Source: Tritrichomonas musculus
Taxonomy: Eukaryota; Parabasalia; Tritrichomonadida; Tritrichomonadidae
Reading direction: 5' to 3'
Length of the DNA stretch: 64,000 bases
Assembly (NCBI GenBank): GCA_039105265.1
Contig: JAPFFF010000040.1
Span: 372,001 to 436,000, forward strand
Made by a program: the position numbers and the translations under genes. Below are positions 21,424 through 32,477 of this stretch, one piece after another (the first letter of the stretch is position 1; each line of letters opens with the position of its first letter). Under the pieces are notes generated by a model. It saw only the letters and a program-made list of their open reading frames with translations, had not been told where the DNA came from and did not search any database.

Positions 21424-22653
21424 ATGAAATCCAGCCGTATTTCTGACTACAAAATCAACGTTAAGAACTACAAAGTTGTTAAGGAGCTTAACCGAGGTGG
21501 CTTTGGGATAGTCTACAAGATCAAGAACCGATCTACCAATCAGATATATGCAGCCAAGGTTCTCCTCTCTGGGAACTCAGAATCGATGAAACAGATGATT
21601 GACAGAGAGGTCAATATCATGATCCGAATTGACCATCCAACCGTCATCAGATTCCACGGTTTTTCGCTCACAGATTTTTCGAACAACAAAAATGTAACCA
21701 TCATCATGGACTTTGCAGACAAAGGCTCACTGGCGGACATTCTCGACTTGATTGACAAAGGGCTGACACCAGAAGGCTATGACAACACAACGCGCCAGAT
21801 CATCCTGATTGGAATTTCATACGGAATGATGCACATTCACAACTGCAAGGCGATCCATCGAGATCTGAAACCAGGGAACATTTTAATTGACAAGAACTTT
21901 CATCCTCACATTTCAGATTTCGGCCTGTCAAAATTTACGAAGGCAGGGCACTCAAAAGATATGTCACGTTTTGGTGGGACACCTGAATACATGGCACCAG
22001 AAATTATTTCATCAAAGCCATACAATGAAAAAGTGGACGTTTATGCATTCGGAATCATCATGTTCCAAGTCGTTACAGATTGTATGCCATATCCACTTTT
22101 TGAGAGCGGCAAAATGGCTTTGTATCAATTTCATCAAAAAGTGGTAGAACAAGAATATCGTCCTAGTTTCGAAGACTGCTTTCCGGTGAATCCGGCACTG
22201 AAGGAATTGATCCAACAATGCTGGTCAGCTAAACCTGAAGATCGTCCTTCTTTTGAAGAAATTTTCAATAGACTCGCTTACAACCAACAGTTCTCTATCT
22301 TCGGAGCTTACACAAGCGAGGAATTTGAAGATAATGAAGCTGACAATAATTACTATCTTAGTGACGTCAATTTAGATGCGGTGTTTGACTACATAAATGA
22401 AATAACAAAAAGTAAAGAAAAGCGCTATATCGACGAACTTGAAAAAAAAATCTCTAAAAATGAAAAAATTATATCAGAGCAAGGCCAGCAGATAAAGGAA
22501 CTAAAAGATCAAATTCAGCAAATTATCAAAAAAAATCAAGAACAAAGTGAGCAAATTCGTAATTTGAATGAACAAATTAAGAAACAAAAAGAATCATCAT
22601 TAGTAAAAGATAATAAACATTCAGACGAAGATATATCAACAAATATTTTATGA
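21424..22653 (+). CDS. Protein kinase, TKL-like, with C-terminal coiled coil
   Basis: A 409-residue protein. The kinase domain covers about residues 16-285 with all key residues: glycine loop NRGGFGIVY (22-30 region), Lys45 in AAKVLL, Glu62 in the C-helix, HRDLKPGN with catalytic Asp147, DFG at 165-167, APE at 191-193, and CWSAKPEDRPSF near the end. The last motif and the overall pattern fit the tyrosine kinase-like group abundant in trichomonads, so it is expected to be an active Ser/Thr kinase. Residues about 330-400 are rich in E, K and Q with heptad spacing and should form a coiled coil for dimerisation or docking. The kinase part is visibly richer in G and C than its surroundings, the tail AT-rich. 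Its stop codon lies inside the first unit of the adjoining 22-bp tandem array, so array growth could change the C-terminus. Substrate unknown. Confidence 0.88.
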   Translation: MKSSRISDYKINVKNYKVVKELNRGGFGIVYKIKNRSTNQIYAAKVLLSGNSESMKQMIDREVNIMIRIDHPTVIRFHGFSLTDFSNNKNVTIIMDFADKGSLADILDLIDKGLTPEGYDNTTRQIILIGISYGMMHIHNCKAIHRDLKPGNILIDKNFHPHISDFGLSKFTKAGHSKDMSRFGGTPEYMAPEIISSKPYNEKVDVYAFGIIMFQVVTDCMPYPLFESGKMALYQFHQKVVEQEYRPSFEDCFPVNPALKELIQQCWSAKPEDRPSFEEIFNRLAYNQQFSIFGAYTSEEFEDNEADNNYYLSDVNLDAVFDYINEITKSKEKRYIDELEKKISKNEKIISEQGQQIKELKDQIQQIIKKNQEQSEQIRNLNEQIKKQKESSLVKDNKHSDEDISTNIL

Positions 22654-23277
22654 AATTTCAACAAATATTTTATATAATTTCAACAAATATTTTATTACAT
22701 TTCAACAAATATTTTATGAAATTTCAACAAATATTTTATATAATTTCAACAAATATTTTATCAAATTTCAACAAATATTTTATCAAATTTCAACAAATAT
22801 TTTATCAAATTTCAACAAATATTTTATGGCATTTCAACAAATATTTTATATAATTTCAACAAATATTTTATCAAATTTCAACAAATATTTTATTGCATTT
22901 CAACAAATATTTTATCCAATTTCAACAAATATTTTATCTAATTTCAACAAATATTTTATCTAATTTCAACAAATATTTTATCCAATTTCAACAAATATTT
23001 TATCAAATTTCAACAAATATTTTATGACATTTCAACAAATATTTTATTCAATTTCAACAAATATTTTATGACATTTCAACAAATATTTTATTCAATTTCA
23101 ACAAATATTTTATCAAATTTCAACAAATATTTTATGAAATTTCAACAAATATTTTATGACATTTCAACAAATATTTTATTAAATTTCAACAAATATTTTA
23201 TTAAATTTCAACAAATATTTTATTAAATTTCAACAAATATTTTATGGCATTTCAACAAATATTTTATTACATTTCAA
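22637..23277 (+). repeat. 22-bp minisatellite, 29 units, invariant 19-mer plus variable triplet
   Basis: Counting CAACAAATATTTTAT cores gives 29 occurrences from 22637 to 23253, exactly 22 bp apart throughout (28 intervals, 616 bp). Nineteen bases per unit (ATTTCAACAAATATTTTAT) are unchanged apart from the array edges. The three bases after TTTAT vary: gaa, ata, tac, gaa, ata, caa, caa, caa, ggc, ata and so on, with 11 distinct triplets and the third base always a or c. Runs such as caa x3, taa x3 and gac-tca twice suggest local unit duplication. The first unit overlaps the kinase stop codon. Open frames read across it are by-products, since 22 is not a multiple of 3. Confidence 0.95.
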
Positions 23278-23566
23278 TATAGCTTCAATTTACAGTAATT
23301 TATATAAGAGTATACCTTTAAGGATAAAGTTGGATAATCTCAAGTTTTTGAATGAACCTCAAAAAAAATTGAGTAAATTTTTATACTAAAAAAAAATCAT
23401 TTTTGGTTATTTTTCATATATTTTACTATACAAATGATAGAAGATTTTTTTTATTTGTATTTATGTATTAATTGCTAATATTTACATTATTAATTCATAT
23501 GTAATATAATATATGCATTTAATATAGGGATAATATGAAAATCATAAAAAATCAATATTTCAATAT
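23278..23566. other. Short spacer after the minisatellite
   Basis: Contains AGGATAAAGTTGGATAATCT at 23316, which resembles the end AGGGTAAAGTTGGCTTTTCT of the element at 56186-58133. No matching right end was found. Confidence 0.35.
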
Positions 23567-25159
23567 TATAGGTGGACTCGAACTTGATCTCCTAAAAAGT
23601 CGTAAATAGGACTTAAAGTCTAAAAAGTTTATCTCAAAAAATCATTAATTTGATTTAAAGTCTAAAAAGTTTATCTCAAAAAATCTTTAATTTAATTTTA
23701 AGTCTAAAAAGTTTATCTCAAAAAATCATTAAATTGAATTAAAGTCTAAAAAATTTCATCTAATTCGTCATTAAAATATTCTATTCCCTCAAAAGTTTAT
23801 CTCAAAAAGTCTCTCAATTTATAACTAACTAGAAAAACATTTATACCAAAAAATCAAATTATTATGGCTATGTCTCGAACTTTTTTGATCAAAAAATCTT
23901 TAAAATAACCTTTTAAGTGGTACTTATTATTACAATTAATCGTAATAGATATATTAAAAAAACTTTAAAATATGCAAATGAATTTCTTTCTTTTAATATT
24001 ATTGTTCATTCAATCTAAAATACATGTATATCATATTTATTATTTAGAAATGGAATTGATTCATAGTAATGTTGAATAATATAATTATATTATATTTTTG
24101 TAGAAGAATTATATTTTATTTTTAATACGTAAATTCCATAGAATAATCTAATGTTAAAGCATATATTCTATAGATGGTATGAATTTCTATTTCTTTATGA
24201 TCTTCTATAGACAAAAAGCTTCGTTGGCCTACCGTAAAAGTGCAAAAAGATTGATTTCTTAATTATTAATCAATTAATATCTTGATAAAAAAATATTTTT
24301 GTTTAAAATAATAGATTAATTAATTTAAAATAACTATATTTTAGATATTATATTTATATATCAAATTTAATTTTTATATATAAAAGATTAGAATTAGAAA
24401 ATGTAAAATGAATATTCATTTCGCATTGATAGCTCATCTTTTTTTAGAGCAATGAAAAGTTTATTTTATAATAGTGTATCATATTTACTTTATAAAAAAC
24501 TTGAAATTTTTAGATCAATCTTTTTGAAAGTAAAAAAAGTATGCGAAGCTACTTTTATTCATAAATTATATGATTTTTAATAAGAAAAGTTTAAAAATAA
24601 GTATAGAAACTATTACAATTTTAAAGAAAATTGAGAATCTATAATACATATTAATTCATGATTGGCCTTTTTATGTAAAATGGAAATTAATTTTCCAAAA
24701 AAGTTATTTTGGGAGATATAACCTACTTTATCCTAGAAAAAGGATCTCTTTTCTACAAGAAAAAAAATATATTTCAAAAAAAAGACTTTTTGATTTTTTA
24801 AAAAAGAGTATTTGTCATAATTTCAAAGATTTTTTGATCAAAAAAGTTCGAGACATAGCCATAATAATTTGATTTTTTGGTATAAATGTTTTTCTAGTTA
24901 GTTATAAATTGAGAGACTTTTTGAGATAAACTTTTGAGGGAATAGAATATTTTAATGACGAATTAGATGAAATTTTTTAGACTTTAATTCAATTTAATGA
25001 TTTTTTGAGATAAACTTTTTAGACTTAAAATTAAATTAAAGATTTTTTGAGATAAACTTTTTAGACTTTAAATCAAATTAATGATTTTTTGAGATAAACT
25101 TTTTAGACTTTAAGTCCTATTTACGACTTTTTAGGAGATCAAGTTCGAGTCCACCTATA
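23567..25159. mobile_element. Foldback element with 331-bp inverted arms
   Basis: The left arm 23571-23901 and right arm 24825-25155 are inverted copies of each other. I compared them base by base by eye and saw no difference before both stop matching at the same point. The ends read GGTGGACTCGAACTTGATCT. A 4-bp TATA abuts both ends (23567-23570, 25156-25159) and may be a target duplication. Each arm contains about four imperfect repeats of a ~46-bp motif with the core AAAGTCTAAAAAGTTTATCT. The 923-bp centre is AT-rich with no gene. Long arms without a transposase suggest a non-autonomous foldback element, recently inserted or homogenised. Confidence 0.85.
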
Positions 25160-25632
25160 TCAAATAATTGAGTATTTTTTTTTTTGTTTTCTTCGAATGG
25201 ATATATCAGAAAGTTGTAATTGTGATTAAAAGATCGAAATAATTATTTAAATAAAATAATCGATTTTGAACTTTAGATAATATTGATAGGAAAACTTGAT
25301 TTAGAAATTGCATGTGAATCAGGAAAGTTTAACGAAAGATTATAAAATAAGGATTTATAGCTGGCATCTGGGAAATTAGTTTTTTATCTCAAAAAAAATA
25401 TATTTCCTTTTATGATTCAATCAATTTATCTATCATCCAAAATTACAATAATAATAATATAAATTATTTCTTTTTATATAATTATAAAATCAATATCTCC
25501 TTTTCGTATCATTATAAAAATATTTAAAAAAATGAATAAATTAAAAAATTTAATTGAAATTTATTTGGAAATTTGAATTGACTAAAAATAATAATACAAA
25601 AATTCAATTTTCAAATAAACTCATTAAAGATA
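25160..25632. other. Spacer between transposons
   Basis: AT-rich, no feature recognised. Confidence 0.4.
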
Positions 25633-25937
25633 TAGTTTGACGATAAACCGGTCGACATCACGAAAAACTGGTCGACATCATCAACTTTTTCATTAAACTC
25701 ATAGAAATACACTGAATACTTTTCTATGATTCTTATTCAAAAACAGGTAGACATTATAAAATTTTAAAAATTTTTTAGAACTTTTTAAAAAGATATTTGA
25801 GTTATATTTGAGAGCCTTTTCAATATCATTTTTCATTCAATTTTGAACATCTTTATGAAATATTTGAGTGCGATTTTATGAAAAAGTTTACGATGTCGAC
25901 CGGTTTTTCTGATGTTTACTCGTTTATCGTCTTACTA
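25633..25937. mobile_element. TA-flanked 301-bp MITE
   Basis: Element 25635-25935 between TA dinucleotides. The left end is GTTTGACGATAAAC, and the right end read inward is GTAAGACGATAAAC. Both are followed by copies of GAAAAACYGGTCGACATC, and the inverted match continues to AACTTTTTCAT, about 60 bp in all with several differences. The GGTCGACATC motif occurs twice in the left arm. Non-coding. Confidence 0.7.
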
Positions 25938-25943
25938 TAAAAT

Positions 25944-26537
25944 ATGAAAAATAGCCTTTACTTTTTTCACATCACAAATTCATTAACGTAACTTTTTAAC
26001 GTTTATATTCTTTAATCCCTATTTTGGTTGTTGTATTTGCACATTTTTGGTAAAAATATCAAGTTTTCAAATTAAATTTTATTAAAAAAATCAATGAACA
26101 GATAAAATTAAAATTTTGAGGCACTTAAGTTTTTATTTTTATAATCGCTTTTTAGTATTGATTTTATATGTTAAAAAGGAATTAAAAGTTTATAAAACAA
26201 TATAATAATAGTAAATAATCTAGAAATCTTGAGTAATGTGAATTGGTTTGCTCACAGAGTGATTATATTCTTTTTATAAAATGGTCAATCATTTCACCTT
26301 TGCAAAAAATGATTTTTAAAAATTGCATTTTACTTTTACAAAAATGGTTTTATTAAATAATTTAATTGATATTTTATTTATTCACAAAAAATTATTTAGT
26401 ATATTATCTTTTTTCAGAGATATGATTATTTTATGTATACAATATTTTCAATAAAAAATACATTGTACAAACCTTGTATTTTTTCTATCGTTCTTTGTAG
26501 AACAAGGTTGGTACAAAAAGTGAAGTCTAATGAAAAA
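25944..26537 (-). mobile_element. hAT-like non-autonomous element, copy 2, with 8-bp target duplication
   Basis: Element 25952-26529 (578 bp) is an inverted, nearly identical copy of 1754-2332. It is flanked by its own perfect 8-bp direct repeat ATGAAAAA (25944-25951 and 26530-26537). Because the flanks differ between copies while the element is shared, the ends are firmly placed. It was inserted directly beside the 301-bp MITE. Confidence 0.87.
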
Positions 26538-26613
26538 TAAGGTAATTTATATAAAGGAATGAAATAATGAAGAGAAAATCGGGTCTATAATTTTGTGAGA
26601 AATATAAAATTTT

Positions 26614-27192
26614 TAAGGACGACCCTTCACCGTTTATAATTTATTTTATAACGATTAATTTTTGTATTCATTTTCATCGTAAATCATTGAAAATTAAAAA
26701 ATTTAATAACTCAAGTTAGAAGGGAAAAAAGAAACTTGTTTTTGTGTTAATACAAATCAAATAGAATAAATTATTGATATCCGGTTCGAAAAGTAATATT
26801 AATACTTGTTATTTATCATATTTAATCATTTTTTTATTTAATCTACTAAAATTTCATCTTTTTCTTTAATATATTATGAGTTTGGAACCGGATTATTTTA
26901 AATATTCATGTTATTTAATAAATGGTGCATAGAAAACAAAATTGTTTTTATTTGAAATTGAGTTATTACATTTTGAAATTCTTAGAAAAAATATAAACGT
27001 ATTTTGGTTTAATTCTCTTTTATTTTTTGAAATATCTCTTTTTCAAAGCTGAATAATTATTTAATTATTTTTTATATGCATTATATTCCAATTATTTATT
27101 TGTTAATATGAGTTTTACAATAAAATTATGAAAGATTGAGGAAAAATTAAATGTAACCACAACGATCATTTTTCATAGAAAGGTCGTCCTTA
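26614..27192. mobile_element. TA-flanked 575-bp MITE, AGGACGACC ends
   Basis: Element 26616-27190. The left end AGGACGACCCTTC and the right end read inward AGGACGACCTTTC match at 12 of 13 positions, and TA abuts both ends. Non-coding. The TA plus AGG start resembles the element at 56186-58133, but the remaining end sequence differs. Confidence 0.6.
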
Positions 27193-28545
27193 AAACACTT
27201 TTCTTTTTATAAGAGGTATTCATGTTAAGTGACTTAACGTCTTTTTGAATTTTTCTAATCTCATTATTTCCATCAATATTAAGTTATATGCATTCAAATC
27301 AATAATTTTTAATTGGTTGCTCGATATAATCATTTTAAGAATGTCTAACACTGTTAATTTTGTAAAAAATTTAATCTGGTATATCTTTAATATTTCATTC
27401 AATCTTTATGATTTTTGAAAATTCCAAATATATTTATATTAATACACATAAGATTAATTAAATTATTAGATTTTTCAAATTTAATTAGATTTATAAACAG
27501 AAATAAAAAGAAATTAAAAATTTTTTCAGATATAAACTTATCATATCTTTTTTTTCAGCCTAGAATTTTATATAATACTTTTCCATATGATATTTTATTA
27601 TATGTATTAATGTATATGTTGGTGCTTAAGATATTTATACGCTTAATTTTGAGAAATAATGGTTTTGATTTTAATGGCTTATTTTAATGGTGTAAAATGT
27701 CATAAAAAGGGTTTAAAAATATGTATTTCAAGAAATAAGAAAGTATTCAAGTATATATTTCACTAAACATATTTATTGTATTTTGAATATTATTGTATTT
27801 TATTTTTTATTGTAAAAATAAAATGATTAATCAAGATTTTTTAATTGATTAGTTCAAAATATATTAATTCAATATTTATTTTATTTCATTCAATATATAA
27901 ACTAACCAAATATTCAAAAAAATGATCGTCATTTCAATAATAAATCTTTATTCAAATTATAATTATGATTTTATCTTAATATTTAAATAAAATAAACCAT
28001 ATTATATATATATTAATATAATATAAAACATTACATAAAAAATAAATAAATAATATAAATAAAATATATTAAAATATTATATAAATAAATCAGCAGCAAT
28101 AAAAAATTAAAATATTTCAATTTTAAAATAATCCTTTGAAATATTACTCCATTTTCATTGAAATATTTTCTTTCAAATCAAACAACTTTTGTTAATGATA
28201 TTCAAAATTGAGAATTTAATTTCACTAACAAAAGTTCTCCATAGCCATTTAGTCATAGAAATATAATTTATATTAATATCTCGAAATTAAACGTATAAAA
28301 CATTATATACTTTCTATTATAGCATAAATATATAATATAAAAAATAATATATAATTATCAATCGAATCTCTAGGCTAGATCTCTTCGTGAATACCTTTTT
28401 TATATTGAAATTTTTTTTCTCATAATCAACAGAATATATCTGAGCAAACCATATATTTCAACCCCAAATATAAAATATTATTAGTCAATTAGCGTTTTTT
28501 AATATTTTTCAATACTTTACAAATGGACAACCGCTCTATTTATTT
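27193..28545. other. AT-rich spacer
   Basis: Open frames at 27220-27402 and 27415-27687 are composed mainly of Ile, Leu, Lys and Asn codons expected by chance in such DNA. No domain recognised. Confidence 0.4.
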
Positions 28546-31500
28546 TTAATTATAAAGGTATGGAAACTCTTTTTCAATTCAATTTTATTTTATGCAAAAA
28601 AAGCTCGAATATTGATCATTTTTTATTAAAAATTAGTCCATCGTCATGTATATAATATTTGTAGCATAAATATAAAATCAAAAAAATATAATTTTAATTT
28701 TATTACCGAAAAAACAAGAAAAAAATGAAATCCAAAAATTTGCAATTTTTGATCAACGGAAAAAACCTCATCAAAGTTTAATACATATCTAATATCGTTT
28801 TATCATATTATTAACATATTTGAAAATAGCATGAAAGGGCTTAATTCAAATCTCATAAAATGCATAATGAGAAAAAAATGTTTTTTTAAGAAAAAATCAA
28901 TTAAAAGATGAACGAGTCGACAAAAGTTTTTAGTTTTTTTATATGTTCTTCATTTTTTTATTTATTAGAAAATAAAATAAAAAAAGGCCATGTTTTTCGA
29001 GTGGATTTTGAGATCTTATATGATGTTATCAATTTTTTGTATAGTTCATATCATTGATGATATGAAATTTATTATTGACCAATAAAGATGAAAATTTTTT
29101 GACCAAAAAGGTTAATTTATTTTTTTATAGTATTTCTTCCAAAGACACAAATAAACTCAACAAAATAACTAAATAAGAGTAGTTTACAAAACAATTCTTA
29201 GGTATATCCCAGCGCAACATGGAAAAGTAAACCATGCAAAGATAATTATTTTAGAATGTCTTTTCCTAAAGCTCAAACAAATTCAAAAAACTCACTAAAT
29301 AAGATCGTTTTACAAAATAATTCTTTTATTAATTCCAGTATGTTTTATTTTCCTTATAAACAAATAAATTATCGATAGTTTTTTCATCTGCCAACTATGT
29401 GCTGGAATTTGTACGATAGTTATTTTGTAAATCGCTTTTATTTAGTAAATTTGGCGAATTTGCTTGAGTTTTAGGAAAAAATATTAAAAATGAATAATCT
29501 TTGCTTGATTTGCTTATCCATGATGTATAATCAACAATTAAAATGGAAAAAGTGATTTGAACGAATTGGGAATAGAATTTTTAATATCAATATGAAGAAA
29601 ATTAGAAAACAATTTCCTGTATAAACTCATAATTTTCAAAATTTTGAAATTCGCCTTTTAGGTAAAAAAAAATTCGCCTTTTAGGTTAAAATAATTCATA
29701 TCACTAGGCTTTTGTGTCCATATAAAAAAGTTTCCATTTTCTAACTTTTTGATGAAGCTTTAAGAATTTTGATGGATACAAAATTTTTAAAAATCCTCTT
29801 TTTGAGAGTATTTTTTGAATATCTGTGTCCATAAATTTTTTTTGGACATATAATATTTCTTTTGTAAAAAAACGAAAATATCATATTCATTTTTCTACAT
29901 TTTTTAATTTGTCTTGCTAAAGAAAAAAAGTGAAAGTCGATATATTTTTTTTATTAAATTTTGAATAATACTCTCAATTTTTTTTCTTTAAAAAAATTAA
30001 AAATATTTTCGTAAAAATGTAATTATATGTATTATTTCTTCATTATTTCATTACTATATAACTATATAAAAATATATTTTTAAAATAAAAAAAAATATTA
30101 AAAATATTATAATATATTGAATAAAATATAAGAATATGTAATTTACAAATCAAATAAATAATATTATAACAAAGATTAAATAATAAATTAATAAAAATAT
30201 TAAACAATATAAATAAATATTTATGTATAATAATATTTACAATCTCATTTATTATTTAACCACGACGATCAAATATCCATTTAATTCATTGGAATTAATA
30301 GAGCTGTGCGTATTCAACCCACTTATTATTGAAAAAGTTTGTTATATTACGAAAAAGTTTGTTATAATGAATAAATATTTATATCAATAAACGTCATTTA
30401 TATTAGAATAAATATTTTTTTATAGAAAAAGTGACTTTTTTATAATAAAAATTTGTTTTATGATAAAAAATACTTATTCGGAAAAACAGACTTATTCGGA
30501 AATTAATTTCAAAACTTTTTGAATTAAGACGTTAAGATAATATCAAAGACGTTAAAATAACTAAAACTTCATTTTTTAATTTGTTTTTTTCACAATTCGA
30601 AGCTTTAATCAATATATTATAAATTGAACAAACTTCTATTAACGCAAGTCTATCAAATCGCGTAGTTGACGAAAAAATTTTGAATATTATTGCAAATATT
30701 CTTTATTTTTATATCTTTGCATTTTACTCGAAAAAATGATTAATATTATTAATATGTATTACCTTTTTATTAACATAATTCTTTCAAATCGCGTACTTGA
30801 CAAAAAATTTTTAATATTATTGCAAATATTCTTTAATTATATATCTTTGCATTTTACTCGAAAAAATGATTAATATTATTAATATGTATCTACTTTTTCA
30901 GAGAATTAGATATTTATAAATTTCTATATATATATATCATGTTTAAATAAATAATTTTTTGGAAAATAACATTTGTTTTCTTGAATAAGTAATTTTATTT
31001 AAATTAAAATAATTTTTTCCGAAATGTAGTCTTATTCGGAAAAACAGACTTATTCGGAAATAAAAAACTTATATTATGAAAAAGTGTACTTATATCAGAA
31101 AAAGTTTTTTTTTCTCCAAAAAAAAGTTTTTCACGCGGGGCTCTAATTAATTGAAAATTAAGAGAGTATCCAAAATTGAAATAAATGTGTCCAAATGGAT
31201 ATTTTGGACACTCGATAGTTCTCAAATAATAACGAACAAAATTTTGTATCCCGAGCTCACTTTTTGAATTTAAATGGACACTTTTTTATATGGACACAAA
31301 AGCCTAGTCATATCACTTGTGATCTGAATATAAAAAATGGTAAATTTCGAGTTCTTCCTCATGAAATATAAATTACTTATATAATTATATTTAAAAATAA
31401 TATATTTATAAAAATAAAAAAAAACTGTTTTTTGAATTAAGATAACCAGATTAGGATTCAATTTTTTTCAAAAAAAAATTTATTTTTATCTTAAATTCCT

Positions 31501-31618
31501 CTCGAAAAATATGTCTTTTTTATATTATATTTATCATTAATACTGTCATTTAAAAATTATATATTGAAAGAAAAATGATCTGTCGAGTGGATAGAAGTTT
31601 CCATACCTTTTTAATTAT
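28546..31618. mobile_element. hAT-like element X, copy 1, split by a nested insertion
   Basis: Element 28554-31610. The left end AAAGGTATGGAAACT is repeated inverted at the right end (AGTTTCCATACCTTT), 15 bp perfect. An 8-bp direct repeat TTAATTAT flanks both sides (28546-28553 and 31611-31618). Without the nested 29704-31307 element and its duplication, the original X copy would be about 1.45 kb. Its right part (31316-31610) and the stretch 29400-29703 match a second copy at 33600-34336 in direct orientation. Inside, 29100-29530 contains direct and inverted copies of a short coding-like motif (FPKAQTNS type). No transposase is recognisable. Confidence 0.75.
29696..31315. mobile_element. Nested hAT-like element inserted into X, with 8-bp target duplication
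   Basis: Element 29704-31307 (1604 bp). Both ends read inward CTAGGCTTTTGTGTCCATAT then AAAAAAGT, about 34 bp with one mismatch. A perfect 8-bp repeat TCATATCA flanks it (29696-29703 and 31308-31315). The uninterrupted target is visible in the other X copy (TTCATATCACTT near 34030), confirming the insertion point. GTGTCC or GGACAC motifs recur near both ends, like subterminal transposase sites. The interior holds a repeated ~90-bp stretch (30655-30750 and 30787-30880) but no recognisable transposase gene. Confidence 0.85.
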
Positions 31619-32477
31619 ATAATAAATATAATTTTTTTGCCGAAATTAAAGAAAGATTCCATATAAATATAATAATTATTTTATATTATTAATATTATAT
31701 ATATTATAACAAATATTTTCTTGTTCCAAAACCTAATTGATATGAGTTCTTTTATCTGTGTTAAAGGCTATTTTATTAATAATATTCATATACATTTGTA
31801 ATCATATCTTTTATAACATAGATTTTGAGCAAAAATCTTTTATAATAGTTTAAAAGGAAAAAAATAATTATGATATTTCAGTGAGTTTTCTAAAAATATC
31901 TTCACTAAGGCTCATTTAAATTTCAATAATTTAATTCCAATCTTTATTACCTGAAAACGGTATATAAGCCAAAAAAAAAAAAAATCATTAATATAAATTT
32001 TCAATCTTAAAAAAAAAAAAATACATCATCAATAGCATCGATTGGAGCTAGTATTCTTAATAAATAAGAAAACTTCAATAAAATCGGTTGTTCAAGTAAT
32101 TCAAATTTACCATTTTGTTTGGAAATCCAAATCCTAAAAATGAACAATTGTTTGGAATTCTCATAGGATTTATTTTTTAAAGAATATTTGTCCATTCCTG
32201 AACTTTTTCTATTCATTTAACCAAATATGTAATCAAAAGAAACTCAAAATACATATTGGTTTTTTCTATTTTTTTTATTCTTTTATTTTTGGAGAATCAA
32301 AAGAAAAAATATTTTTTGATTTTTATTATCTAGTTCAGTTATTTTATTTTAATCTAAATATTTTTTCTTATAATTTGTTTTATTTAACAAGATAAAAGGA
32401 AAAAAAATATATAATATTTTCTGAAAAATTTTTTTCAGTTAATATTTTTAAAATTCAATTAATTTCATTATGGAATT
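31619..32477. other. Spacer with a weak minus-strand coding relic
   Basis: A 69-codon minus-strand frame at 32007-32216 (NSKQLFIFRIWISKQNGKFE) looks somewhat protein-like but has no known domain. A run of A lies at about 31972-31983. Otherwise AT-rich. Confidence 0.3.

Noticed and set aside
22650-22853. Open frame of 67 codons downstream of the kinase
   Set aside because: It is a reading of the 22-bp minisatellite; the unit length is not a multiple of three and all frames behave alike.
22637-23277. Possible CRISPR-like array (constant repeat with variable part)
   Set aside because: The variable part is only three bases, units are 22 bp, and the setting is eukaryotic; no cas genes.
23313-24735. 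Possible TA element between AGGATAAAGTTGG (23316) and CCTACTTTATCCT (24722)
   Set aside because: The right end is poorly matched, is followed by AG rather than TA, and would lie inside the foldback element without interrupting its symmetry.
27220-27687. Two open frames of 60 and 90 codons
   Set aside because: Residue content (Ile, Leu, Lys, Asn, Phe) is what AT-rich DNA gives by chance; no domain or promoter support.
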